From: Planctomycetia bacterium
GTDB lineage: Bacteria > Planctomycetota > MHYJ01 > WSZJ01
DNA length: 42,738 nucleotides
Direction of reading: 5' to 3'
Assembly: GCA_020849035.1 (NCBI GenBank)
Contig: JADLHC010000287.1
Span: 1-42,738, forward strand
This document shows positions 7,805 through 15,445 of the stretch, in pieces. A program made the translations under genes and the position numbers. Position 1 is the first letter of the stretch. Each line of letters begins with the position of its first letter. The notes beneath the pieces were generated by a model. That model was not told the origin of the DNA. It worked only from the letters and a program-made list of their open reading frames with translations, and searched no databases.

Positions 7805-9151
7805 ATGACTCCCCGACGCACCCTCGCGGCCTACGGCCTTGCCCACGTGGGGATCTTCGCGGTCGAGTTCCTCGTGCGGTTCCACCTGCTGAAGTTCATG
7901 ACCGACGTCGTGGGGCTCCGGGCGGACCTGGCGGGGTACGCGGTGGCGATCGGGGTGGTCTGGGACGCCGTGACCGATCCGCCGATGGGCAACCTCTCCG
8001 ACCGGACGCGCACGCGGTGGGGGCGGCGGCGGCCCTACATCCTGGCGGGCGGGCTGGCGCTGGCCCTGTGCATCGCGGGACTGTTCACCCCGCCGGTGCT
8101 GGCGTCGCAGGCGGGGAAGTTCGCGTTCCTGCTCGCCGGGTACGTGCTGCTCAACGCCGCGATCACGATCATCTCCGTGCCCCACTACGCGCTCGGCGGC
8201 GAACTGTCCCCCGACTCGGCGGAGCGCACCGAGGCCTACGCCTGGCTCGTTTTCTGGGGCCAGATCGGCTCCATCCTCGGCGTCGTGCTCCCCGGGCTCG
8301 CGCTCGCCGTCACCGGGGACGGCTCGCCCCGCCTCGCCTACTCCCTCGCCGCCGCCGGCGTCGGCGCCGCCGTCGTCGCCACCTCCCTCGCCACTGTCCT
8401 CGCCGTCCGCGAGCCCCCGGCCCCGCCCGCCGGCGCCGCCCCCGGCGGCCCGTTCCTCCGCTCCTCCCTCTCCGCCCTCCGCAACCGCGCCTTCCTCCCG
8501 CTCTTCGCCATGTACACCACCATGACCGTCGGCCTCTCCGCCTCCGCCGTCCTCGCCCTCTACTTCTACGAGTACCGCCTCGCCCTCTCCCCGCGCCAGA
8601 CCTACACCGTCACCTCCGCCTTCGTCGTCGCCCTCTGCCTGTCCCTGCCGGCGTGGATCGCGCTGGGGAAGCGCTTCGGAAAGAAGCGGCCCGCGCTCGC
8701 CGGATGCGCCGCCTACGGCGTGCTCGCGTCGATCGGCTACCCGCTCCTCCCGCCCGGCCAGGTCGGGCCCCCGCTCGCCCTCGGGGCCCTCGGCGGCGCG
8801 TGCGGCGGCTCGCTCGTCCTCCTCTACTCCCTCGCGACGGACATCGTCGACCGGGACGAGGCGATCAGCGGGCGGCACCGCGAGGGGCTGTACTTCGGGC
8901 TGTGGAACATGGGCACCAAGCTGGCGCGGGCGATCGCCGTCGCCGGCACGGGGATCCTCCTTCACCGCATCCGCTTCGTGCCCAACCAGGAGCAGGAGCC
9001 CGGCGTGACGCAGGCGCTGGCGTGGATCTTCGGCCCGGGCTCCGGCGCGTTCCTGATCCTCGGGAGCCTGATCTTCCTCGCGATGCCGGCCGTCGAGGCG
9101 CGCCGCGCCCAAGTCCACCGGATCCTCGCGCGCCGTGCGGCCCGGCGGTAG
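7805..9151 (+). CDS. MFS transporter of the GPH (sugar:cation symporter) type
   Basis: A 448-aa integral membrane protein with about twelve hydrophobic segments. The loop between helices 2 and 3 carries 'GNLSDRTRTRWGRRRPYI', the diagnostic DRTxTRWGRRRP motif of the glycoside-pentoside-hexuronide:cation symporters (MelB group, MFS_2). An aspartate pair in helix 2 (DAVTDP) corresponds to the cation-binding region of MelB. It probably co-transports a sugar or glycoside with sodium or protons. A TACATT box at 7781-7786 lies 18 nt before the ATG; no Shine-Dalgarno sequence is clear. It starts 57 nt after the HEAT-repeat gene and ends exactly adjacent to the convergent transpeptidase gene. No glycosidase is adjacent, so the substrate is unknown. 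Confidence 0.88.
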   Translation: MTPRRTLAAYGLAHVGIFAVEFLVRFHLLKFMTDVVGLRADLAGYAVAIGVVWDAVTDPPMGNLSDRTRTRWGRRRPYILAGGLALALCIAGLFTPPVLASQAGKFAFLLAGYVLLNAAITIISVPHYALGGELSPDSAERTEAYAWLVFWGQIGSILGVVLPGLALAVTGDGSPRLAYSLAAAGVGAAVVATSLATVLAVREPPAPPAGAAPGGPFLRSSLSALRNRAFLPLFAMYTTMTVGLSASAVLALYFYEYRLALSPRQTYTVTSAFVVALCLSLPAWIALGKRFGKKRPALAGCAAYGVLASIGYPLLPPGQVGPPLALGALGGACGGSLVLLYSLATDIVDRDEAISGRHREGLYFGLWNMGTKLARAIAVAGTGILLHRIRFVPNQEQEPGVTQALAWIFGPGSGAFLILGSLIFLAMPAVEARRAQVHRILARRAARR

Positions 9152-9907
9152 TCACTTCACCGCGTGCTCGTTCCGCATCCGCGCCGCCATCGTCGCGTAC
9201 ATCTCCTTCACCCACGGCTCCGCCCCCGGCGCCGTCCACGCCGCGTCGCGGCGGAAGTCCACAGGCGCGATCCAGATCTCGCGGCGGCTCTCCGGCACCT
9301 TCGCGAGCAGGCAGAACACCTCCTCGATCGCCTCGTCCCCGATCGCCAGGCACCCGACCGACGCCGCCCCGCCGTGCAGCATGATGTCGCCGCCCAGCTT
9401 CGCAACGTCCGCCGCGTGCGCCACGTCCTCCGCGTTCGGGTAGCTGACGTGCGCGCTCAGGTGGAACAGGCTGTTCGGGTTCAGCGAGTCCAGCAGGTAG
9501 AACCCCTCGGGCACCTGCTTGTCCCCCTCGCGCCGCTTAGGCCCCGCCACCCCGCTCGCCGCCAGCACCGGGTACTCCGCCGCCCGGAAGAACACCCCCC
9601 GCTTCCCCGCCACCCACACCTCCACCTTCTTCTCCCGCTTGAACGCCAGCACCCGCACCCGCGTCGGCGGCCACGGCAGCCCCGCCTCGCGGCACGCGGG
9701 CGCAAAACGCGCCTCGGCCTTCGCGCCGTATTCGGCGACGACCTGCTCGACCGTTTTCTGCGGCGCGACGCCGCTGCGAAGCGCCAGCAGCCGCGCCGCC
9801 CCCGGGAACTTCCAGAGCAGCCCGCCGACCCCCAGCGCCGCGAACACGCCCGCCGCGCCCCATCGAAGGGCGGGAGACGACCGACGGCGGCCGAAGTGGG
9901 GGCGCAT
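9152..9907 (-). CDS. L,D-transpeptidase (YafK/YkuD-type catalytic domain)
   Basis: A 251-aa protein whose residues about 17-32 form an N-terminal membrane anchor. The C-terminal half is a YkuD-fold L,D-transpeptidase, with the active site HGGAASVGC placing His178, Ser183 and the nucleophile Cys186 as in the HxxxxSxGC consensus. The variant lettering (GCLAIGDEAIEEVF) is that of the YafK branch. Such enzymes act on peptidoglycan in the periplasm, making 3-3 crosslinks, attaching proteins, or releasing them in the YafK branch. The ATG at 9905-9907 is chosen because it immediately precedes the anchor; the upstream in-frame extension runs antisense through the DUF4143 gene. It implies that this organism has peptidoglycan. 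It lies convergent to the MFS gene with no gap. Confidence 0.88.
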   Translation of the reverse strand: MRPHFGRRRSSPALRWGAAGVFAALGVGGLLWKFPGAARLLALRSGVAPQKTVEQVVAEYGAKAEARFAPACREAGLPWPPTRVRVLAFKREKKVEVWVAGKRGVFFRAAEYPVLAASGVAGPKRREGDKQVPEGFYLLDSLNPNSLFHLSAHVSYPNAEDVAHAADVAKLGGDIMLHGGAASVGCLAIGDEAIEEVFCLLAKVPESRREIWIAPVDFRRDAAWTAPGAEPWVKEMYATMAARMRNEHAVK

Positions 9908-9969
9908 AAGGGAGCCCGAAAAGAGTGGGGCAACTCCCTGTTTCGGCCCGGACCGTGCAGGAACTTGAA

Positions 9970-11193
9970 TCAGCTCCAGAGCGACGAGATCGGCACCGCG
10001 TGAATCCGGGCGTCCATCGGCACGACCCGATCGCCGCCGTACAGCAGCAGGCCGCGCTCGAATCCCTTTCCAGCGGCTGCCGCCAGGGCCCGCAGTCCGC
10101 GCAGGTCCCCCGTTCCCGGCGCCGTCGCGCCGGCCTTGACCTCGACGCCGACCACGCGGCCGGCGGGATCTTCCAGCACCAGGTCTACCTCGGCGCCTGA
10201 GCGATCTCGGAAGTGCTGGATGCTCGGCCGCGAGCGACTCCACCCCGCCTGGCGGGTGAGTTCGTTCGCCACGAACGTCTCCAGCAACGGTCCCAGCAGG
10301 TCCGGCGAGGCGGCCAGCCGCGTTTCGTCGAGCCCGAGCATCCAGATCATGAGGCCGGTGTCGGAATGGAAGACCCTTGGCCGGCGGGCGAGGGACTTCG
10401 CAGCGCTTGCGGACCAGGCGGGGCCGGTCCGGACGAGGAAGAGAGTGGAGAGGAGGCCGAGGTAGCGTTTGAGGGACGATTGCGGCAGGGCGGCGGCGTT
10501 GGCAAGTTCCGCGTAATTCAGGATGGAAGAGGATCGGGCCGCGGCGAGGGCGAGCAGGCGACGGAGGTCCACGGAGCGGTCGATGTCGGCGAGGTCGCGG
10601 ACATCGCGTGCGAGGATGGTTGCAACGTAGGAGGCAAACCAGCCGGGGCGGTCGGCGGCTTCGAGGTGCAGGGCGGGCTCCGGGTAGCCGCCGCGGAGAA
10701 TGCGGCGGGCCAGTTCGGCGCGGGAAACGGCAGCCGGGCGGCCGAAGTCGCCGTCGAACCAGGCGTCGATCGAGTTCTCCGGCCGGTCGCCGATCTCCCC
10801 CTGGGTCAAGGGCCCGAGCGTCAGGACCCGCATCCGCCCCGCGAGCGATTCCGACAGCCTCGGGAGAAGGAGGACGTTCGCGGACCCGGTCAGCAGGAAT
10901 CGCCCCGCCCGGCGGTCACGATCCACCGCCAGTTTGAGCGCCGGAAACAGCTCCGGGACCTTCTGCACCTCGTCCAGGATGCACGGCGTCCGGAGGCCGG
11001 CGAGGAATCCCGCCGGGTTTGCGCGCGCAGCCGCGAGCGGCAGGTCTTCGTCGAACGTGATGTACTCGCGCTTCGCACCTTCCAGGCTGCGGACCAGCGT
11101 TGACTTCCCCGTCTGGCGCGCTCCGGCGAGGAGGACGCAGGGGGCAGCCCTGAGGGCCTGGACAAGCGGGGAAAGGAGTCCTCGGCTTCGCAT
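9970..11193 (-). CDS. AAA_14/DUF4143-family ATPase
   Basis: A 407-aa protein with a P-loop NTPase followed by a C-terminal DUF4143 domain. The Walker A is GARQTGKST (residues 24-32), the Walker B region is CILDEVQ with Asp74-Glu75, and the sensor-like strand is FLLTGSAN (99-106). The C-terminal part has the typical 'HSDTGLMIWMLG', 'LLETFVANEL' and 'RDRSGAEVDLVLED...VGVEVKAG' segments; the last is nuclease-like, with E, D and ExK residues reminiscent of a PD-(D/E)XK fold. The family is widespread and variable between strains. Its cellular job is not established, and links to toxin-like or defence functions are speculative. Its start region carries two tandem 17-bp palindromes (see 11202-11244), suggesting autoregulation. 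It reads divergently from the HEAT-repeat gene at 11315. Confidence 0.9.
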   Translation of the reverse strand: MRSRGLLSPLVQALRAAPCVLLAGARQTGKSTLVRSLEGAKREYITFDEDLPLAAARANPAGFLAGLRTPCILDEVQKVPELFPALKLAVDRDRRAGRFLLTGSANVLLLPRLSESLAGRMRVLTLGPLTQGEIGDRPENSIDAWFDGDFGRPAAVSRAELARRILRGGYPEPALHLEAADRPGWFASYVATILARDVRDLADIDRSVDLRRLLALAAARSSSILNYAELANAAALPQSSLKRYLGLLSTLFLVRTGPAWSASAAKSLARRPRVFHSDTGLMIWMLGLDETRLAASPDLLGPLLETFVANELTRQAGWSRSRPSIQHFRDRSGAEVDLVLEDPAGRVVGVEVKAGATAPGTGDLRGLRALAAAAGKGFERGLLLYGGDRVVPMDARIHAVPISSLWS

Positions 11194-11201
11194 GGACGCA
11201 T

Positions 11202-11244
11202 TTCAACCAGAATGTGGTTGAATTGCAACCACATACTGGTTGAA
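11202..11244. promoter_or_regulatory. Two tandem operator-like palindromes upstream of the DUF4143 gene
   Basis: Two copies of CAACCA-N5-TGGTTG occur at 11204-11220 and 11226-11242. They are 22 bp apart centre to centre, about two helical turns. The whole 43 bp is itself an inverted repeat with 19-nt arms (one mismatch) around a 5-nt centre. It begins 9 nt upstream of the DUF4143 start codon (11193) and is much more AT-rich than its surroundings. The layout fits a cooperative operator for a dimeric regulator, possibly the ATPase itself. Confidence 0.65.
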
Positions 11245-11297
11245 TTCATGAACTCCCTGGCCTCGCCGTGGAAGCTCCGGCCTCCGCCCCCATCTGC

Positions 11298-11303
11298 TAA
11301 GCT
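11298..11303 (+). promoter_or_regulatory. -10 element (TAAGCT) close to the HEAT gene start
   Basis: TAAGCT lies 11 nt before the ATG at 11315, leaving a leader of only a few nucleotides and no Shine-Dalgarno sequence. This is the same arrangement as at 2285 and 5360. Confidence 0.35.
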
Positions 11304-11314
11304 CCAAGATCGCC

Positions 11315-13696
11315 ATGAGAGTCCCCCTGGCACTTCCGATCCTCCTGGCCTTCACCGGTTACGCCCGCGCACAGGCTCTTGAGGAGTCGTCGCTGCGCGA
11401 GAAGTTCGGGGCGGATGATGCGAGCGTCCGAGACCAGGTCAGCCGGGACCTCGATGAACGGCGGTCCTCGCTGACGGCGCCTGACCTCGACGTCCTGGAG
11501 CGGTTGTCCAGCGATCCTGATGCCGAGGTTGCGAGGCGGTCGCGCGACCTGCTCCGCGCAACGCGCCGCCTCCAGCGGTTGCCCCGCGAACTGCGGACTC
11601 TTGTAAAGACGATCCGAGGCCGAACAGGAGGAGCTGAGGTCCAGAAGGGCGACTTCCGCACGGTTGCGTGCCTCTGGGGGTCGGGCGACCTGGATGACCC
11701 CCAGGTCGAAGACTGGTTCGAGGAGGTGGCGGACCTCCCCTGGGCCCCGCTGGAATCGCCGGAACTCCAGCTGATCCAGAACCTCGGCGCAACTCCCTTC
11801 GGGATCCGGATTGCCCGGTGCATCCGGGAACTGGACCAGACCAGCTTAGAGATGGAGGCCGCGGCAAACGCAATGGCCGCCGCGCGTTGCGCGGATCAGA
11901 CCGGGGCTCTCTCGCACCTGCTCGACGCGAGGTGGCCCAGCGCGCGCCATGCTGCGTTGAGGGCCGTTGGTCGCCTCCGGGCAGTGGAGCTGCGCGCCCG
12001 AGTTCTCGAGCTCTCGGAATCTCTCGATCCCGAGACGCGGGCCGCAGCCGCCGAAGCCCTGGGCGGACTCGCAGACGGTCGCGACCTCCACGCGCTGAAG
12101 GAAATGGCGGGCGACCCTGAACCGAAGGTCCGCGCCTCCGCTGCGACAGCGCTCGCCGGATTCGGAAAGGCGGCGCCGATTCCACTCCTCGAGGCCCTCC
12201 TCGACGACATCGACCAGGAATGCGTGCACGCGGCCGCGGGCGCGCTGGCCAGGTTGGGATCGAAGGCGTCCGCCGTGAATATCGCGTCGAGATGCTCGAG
12301 ATTCGTCGACTCCTGGTTTCAACTTCAGGACGCGCTCATGGCGCTGGACAACGAGGAGGCGATCCCGATCCTCCTCGGGATTGCAGAGCGGGAGCCGGGC
12401 AAGCTGGCGGAAACGGCCCTGGTGGGCATCTGGAAACTGCGTGACGCCTCGGACGAGGAGCGCTTGCTGGCCCTGCTCGAGAAGGCTGGCAAAGGCCGGC
12501 GACTTCATGCTGCGTGGGCGCTCGACGAGGTGAGACCGCGGGACTTCGAGGACCGCATCATCAAGCTCCTGTCGGACGACGACCCGGCTGTCCGGCAGTT
12601 TGCGGCTCATGTCTGCGAAAGGGACCTCATCCGCCGCGCGATGCCGCTGCTGAGCAGCATGCTCCACTCCGCCCATCCCGACGTCCGCGCGCAGGCGACG
12701 GCGGCCCTCGCCAGCCTCGGGATGACGGAAGTCAGTCCGGCGATCCGTGCGCAACTACTCGCAGACTCCCCGGAGGATCGGCTGAATGCCGCCTTCCATG
12801 CCCGCAGGCTCGGAGATCCCGCGGTAGTCCCCGAGTTGCAGCGCCTTCTGAAGAGCGACAGGTCCGAGCAACGCGAAAACGCCGCGAGTGCTCTCGGGGC
12901 CTGCCCCGACCCTTCGTCGATCGCTCCACTGCTGGCGCTGCGGTCAGATCTTCACCCGGCAGTCAGGTTTCGCGCGGTGGAGTCTCTGATCGACCTTGGA
13001 CGCGCCGACGACGTCCGGGAGTGGGTTCTTTCCACGGCACCCGACAACTGGGCCTTCGTGACCGCACCGACGAATCTCCTCCGGCACCCGAAGAAGGCCT
13101 GGGCCGTGTCCGCCTGGTTCGATTCCCTGCGATCAAGCCCCTACCCTGCGTCCTGGAGAACGCTGGCCAACATGGACGCCGCCCTCGGCGGAGATCTGCC
13201 AGAAGCGGTGGAAGAGGCCCACGTGAAGCGCCTCCGAGTTCTCGCATCACGGGAGGGCACGGTGGCTGCTCGCGGTGCCCGCATTGAACTGGTCAAGCGA
13301 GGACTCACTCCCCGCTCCGAGTGGCGCGACATCCTCGAGGCGGAGGCGAGCGTCAATTCCCTGTGGTGGGGACAGAAGGAAGTCTATCGCGCGTTCGGCA
13401 TGGCCGAGAACCCTGAGACTGCCCGCAAACTCCGAAGGCCCGAGTTGCTTTCCCGGGACATCGCGAACGAGGAGGACTTTGCGAGGTTCCTGAAGTCGCG
13501 GGGCGTCGAACTTGAGCCCGGTCCTTTCCGGATCGTGGGCCGCTTCTCGGCGGGCCGGGAGACGACCCCGCTTCAGATCATCCACATGACCGAGATGAGC
13601 ATCAACGACATGGCCGTCGTGATCGAAAAGAACCTCGTCCGCGGCATGAGAACGAAGGACGCCGCCGCCTACTGGCGCGAGAAGCTCCCGCGCTGA
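11315..13696 (+). CDS. Exported HEAT-repeat protein (paralogue of 5372-7747)
   Basis: A 793-aa protein with a signal peptide of about 19 residues ending in YARAQA. The mature N-terminus has a 60-residue helical unit (LREKFGADDASVRDQV...LDVLERLSSDPDAE) that aligns with the same region of the 791-aa protein at 5372. Clear HEAT repeats follow, for example 'DPEPKVRASAATALAGFG', 'HPDVRAQATAALASLG' and 'SEQRENAASALGACP', over about residues 210-570. The last 80 residues, ending in YWREKLPR, align with the C-terminus of the paralogue. This gives an envelope scaffold protein of unknown partner. The codon choice is somewhat less GC-extreme than the neighbours, but not enough to claim transfer. It is transcribed divergently from the DUF4143 ATPase and convergently with the pterin operon, with a 9-nt gap. 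Confidence 0.83.
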   Translation: MRVPLALPILLAFTGYARAQALEESSLREKFGADDASVRDQVSRDLDERRSSLTAPDLDVLERLSSDPDAEVARRSRDLLRATRRLQRLPRELRTLVKTIRGRTGGAEVQKGDFRTVACLWGSGDLDDPQVEDWFEEVADLPWAPLESPELQLIQNLGATPFGIRIARCIRELDQTSLEMEAAANAMAAARCADQTGALSHLLDARWPSARHAALRAVGRLRAVELRARVLELSESLDPETRAAAAEALGGLADGRDLHALKEMAGDPEPKVRASAATALAGFGKAAPIPLLEALLDDIDQECVHAAAGALARLGSKASAVNIASRCSRFVDSWFQLQDALMALDNEEAIPILLGIAEREPGKLAETALVGIWKLRDASDEERLLALLEKAGKGRRLHAAWALDEVRPRDFEDRIIKLLSDDDPAVRQFAAHVCERDLIRRAMPLLSSMLHSAHPDVRAQATAALASLGMTEVSPAIRAQLLADSPEDRLNAAFHARRLGDPAVVPELQRLLKSDRSEQRENAASALGACPDPSSIAPLLALRSDLHPAVRFRAVESLIDLGRADDVREWVLSTAPDNWAFVTAPTNLLRHPKKAWAVSAWFDSLRSSPYPASWRTLANMDAALGGDLPEAVEEAHVKRLRVLASREGTVAARGARIELVKRGLTPRSEWRDILEAEASVNSLWWGQKEVYRAFGMAENPETARKLRRPELLSRDIANEEDFARFLKSRGVELEPGPFRIVGRFSAGRETTPLQIIHMTEMSINDMAVVIEKNLVRGMRTKDAAAYWREKLPR

Positions 13697-13705
13697 AGGA
13701 CTCCC

Positions 13706-14404
13706 TTACAGCAACCCCGCCGCCGGCATGATGCGTACTTCGTCGTAGCTCGCCCGCCGGTCGGCGGACACTGCGGCCACGATCGCCGCCGCGGCGTCTT
13801 CGGGCTTGAGCATCTTCTCCGCCGGCGGCTTTTTCGCCCCCGGCCAGATCTCCGTGTCCACGGCGCCGGGCGCGACGATCGAGACGCGCACGCCCCTGCT
13901 GCGCACCTCGGCGGCGACGGATTTCGCGAGGCCGAGGAGGCCCCACTTGGAGGCGCAGTAGGCGCCCCAGGTGGGGAAGGCGTTGTAGGACGCCACGGAG
14001 GCCATGAAGACGAGGTCGGACGGTTCTTCGAGAAGCTGGGGGAGGAAGGCGCGGGCGGTGTTGAAGGCCCCGGTCAGGTTGGTGGCGATGACCTCGTTCC
14101 AGTCTTCCGCGGACATCCTCGCGATCTCGCCGGTGCGGACGACGCCCGCGTTGGCGACGACGACGTTCGCGGGGGCGCCCCACTTCTTCTTCACGTGGTC
14201 CGCCGCGATCTCCATCGAGCGCAGCTCGCGCACGTCGCCCTTGAGCGCGAACGCCGCCTCCCCGATCGCCGCCGCGTGCTCGCGCAGTACCTCGAGCCGC
14301 CGCGCGCACAGCGCCACCCGCGCCCCGGCGACGGCAAACGCCCTCGCCGCGGCCAGCCCGATCCCGCTCGATGCCCCCGTCACGAACACCCGCCTGTCCT
14401 TCAT
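13706..14404 (-). CDS. Short-chain dehydrogenase/reductase, possible sepiapterin-reductase role
   Basis: A 232-aa classical SDR oxidoreductase. The Rossmann cofactor motif TGASSGIG spans residues 9-16 and NAG follows in VVANAGV. The catalytic triad is visible as Ser in ASVASYNAF, with Tyr and Lys in YCASK. An Arg-rich segment after strand 2 (CARRLE) favours NADPH. It is the last gene of the pterin cluster: it follows folE by 37 nt on the same strand, separated by a four-copy heptamer repeat. In tetrahydrobiopterin pathways the step after 6-pyruvoyl-tetrahydropterin is carried out by an SDR (sepiapterin reductase), so that role is plausible, but it is inferred from position only. The ATG at 14404 is preferred over upstream starts that would read through the repeat. 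Confidence 0.88.
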   Translation of the reverse strand: MKDRRVFVTGASSGIGLAAARAFAVAGARVALCARRLEVLREHAAAIGEAAFALKGDVRELRSMEIAADHVKKKWGAPANVVVANAGVVRTGEIARMSAEDWNEVIATNLTGAFNTARAFLPQLLEEPSDLVFMASVASYNAFPTWGAYCASKWGLLGLAKSVAAEVRSRGVRVSIVAPGAVDTEIWPGAKKPPAEKMLKPEDAAAAIVAAVSADRRASYDEVRIMPAAGLL

Positions 14405-14413
14405 GCCGTCCCT

Positions 14414-14441
14414 CGCCACTCGCCACTCGCCACTCGCCACT
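14414..14441. repeat. Heptamer tandem repeat (CGCCACT x4)
   Basis: Four perfect head-to-tail copies of CGCCACT (GTGGCG-type on the minus strand: AGTGGCG) fill almost the whole gap between folE and the SDR gene. They end 9 nt before the SDR start codon. Copy-number change by slippage would alter leader length without changing the reading frame of either gene. Confidence 0.85.
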
Positions 14442-15041
14442 TCACACCGAGATCCGCCCGTGCCGGATCAGGTCCAGGAACTCCCCCCGCGTCCGTCCAT
14501 CCGTCCGAAACCTCCCCAGCATCGCGCTCGTCAGCGCGTACGAGTTCTGCTTCTCCACCCCGCGCATCATCATGCACAGGTGCTGCGCCTCCACCACCAC
14601 CCCCACCCCGCGCGCCTCCAGCAGCTCGTGCACCGATTTCGCGATCTCCGTCGTCATCTGCTCCTGCACCTGCAGCCGCCGCGCGAACACCTCCACAAGC
14701 CGCGGCAGCTTCGACAGCCCGATGATCTTCCCCGCCGGCAGGTACGCGATGTGCACCTTCCCGAAGAACGGCAGCATGTGGTGCTCGCACATCGAGTAGA
14801 AGTCGATGTCCTTCACGATCACCATGTCGTCCGAGTCGCTCTCGAACAGCGCGCTGTTCAGCACCTGCTTCGGGTCCTGCCCGTACCCCTTCGTCAGGAA
14901 CTCCCACGCCTCCGCCACCCGCTTCGGCGTCTTCTTCAGCCCGTCCCTCTTCGGGTCGTCCCCCACCAGCTCGATCACCCGCAGCACCGCGGCCTGCATC
15001 TCTTCCCGCTGCGCCTCGGTCAGCCTTTCGCGTCGTTTCAT
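14442..15041 (-). CDS. folE: GTP cyclohydrolase I
   Basis: A 199-aa enzyme converting GTP to 7,8-dihydroneopterin triphosphate, the first step of folate and biopterin synthesis. Zinc ligands are present at Cys85 and His88 (CEHH) and Cys156 (HLCMMMRG), and the catalytic His154 is present. Other family blocks include FFGKVHIAYLP, GLSKLPRLVE and RLQVQEQMT. The length is close to the usual 190-220 aa. The ATG overlaps the stop of the preceding 6-pyruvoyl-tetrahydropterin synthase gene by 4 nt, so the two are translationally coupled. Placement between PTPS genes and an SDR suggests that its product feeds a biopterin-type or deazapurine pathway and not only folate. Confidence 0.96.
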   Translation of the reverse strand: MKRRERLTEAQREEMQAAVLRVIELVGDDPKRDGLKKTPKRVAEAWEFLTKGYGQDPKQVLNSALFESDSDDMVIVKDIDFYSMCEHHMLPFFGKVHIAYLPAGKIIGLSKLPRLVEVFARRLQVQEQMTTEIAKSVHELLEARGVGVVVEAQHLCMMMRGVEKQNSYALTSAMLGRFRTDGRTRGEFLDLIRHGRISV

Positions 15042-15445
15042 CGGTCCCCCCGGTATTCGAAGAAGTTGTCGCGCGTTTCCTGGAGACGGACGGACAGGAC
15101 GGGCAGGCCCGCGGCGCGGAGCTTGTCCCAGATGACGCGGGCGATGTTTTCGCCGGTGGGGACGAGGCGGGCGAATTCGGGAAGCGCGTTGAGGTCGTTG
15201 TGGTCGAAGGGCTCGAGGATGGTGCGGCGGACGGTGGCGTCGAGGGCGGGGAGGTCGGCGCAGAAGCCGGTGCGGGGGTCGACGGGGCCGGTGACGGCGA
15301 CCTCGACGGCGTAGTTGTGGCCGTGGCCGTTGGGGTTGTTGCACTTGCCGTAGAGCCGGGCGTTTTCCTCCGGCGAGAGGGCGTCGGAGTGGAGGCGGTG
15401 GGCGCTGGAGAACGCGTAGCGGCGGATGAGGGCGACGCTAGGCAT
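15038..15445 (-). CDS. 6-pyruvoyl-tetrahydropterin synthase / QueD family protein (copy 1)
   Basis: A 135-aa protein of the PTPS/QueD fold. Zinc ligands are His16 (SSAHRL), His41 and His43 (GHGHNY). The catalytic Cys35 lies in GKCNNPNGHGHNY, and the proton-relay pair Asp81-His82 in FDHNDLN. The pterin-binding Glu123 is in LQETRDNFFEY. The CxxxxxHGHNY form keeps the active-site cysteine, so the protein should act on dihydroneopterin triphosphate, making 6-pyruvoyl-tetrahydropterin or 6-carboxy-tetrahydropterin (QueD). It overlaps folE by 4 nt and the second PTPS gene by 8 nt, within one operon. Which product it makes cannot be decided from the motif alone. Confidence 0.93.
   Translation of the reverse strand: MPSVALIRRYAFSSAHRLHSDALSPEENARLYGKCNNPNGHGHNYAVEVAVTGPVDPRTGFCADLPALDATVRRTILEPFDHNDLNALPEFARLVPTGENIARVIWDKLRAAGLPVLSVRLQETRDNFFEYRGDR

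Noticed and set aside
5339-9118. A minus-strand open frame of 1259 codons across the HEAT and MFS genes
   Set aside because: Same artefact of GC bias: low-complexity translation, no motifs, and the plus strand holds a signal-peptide HEAT protein and a twelve-helix transporter with diagnostic motifs.
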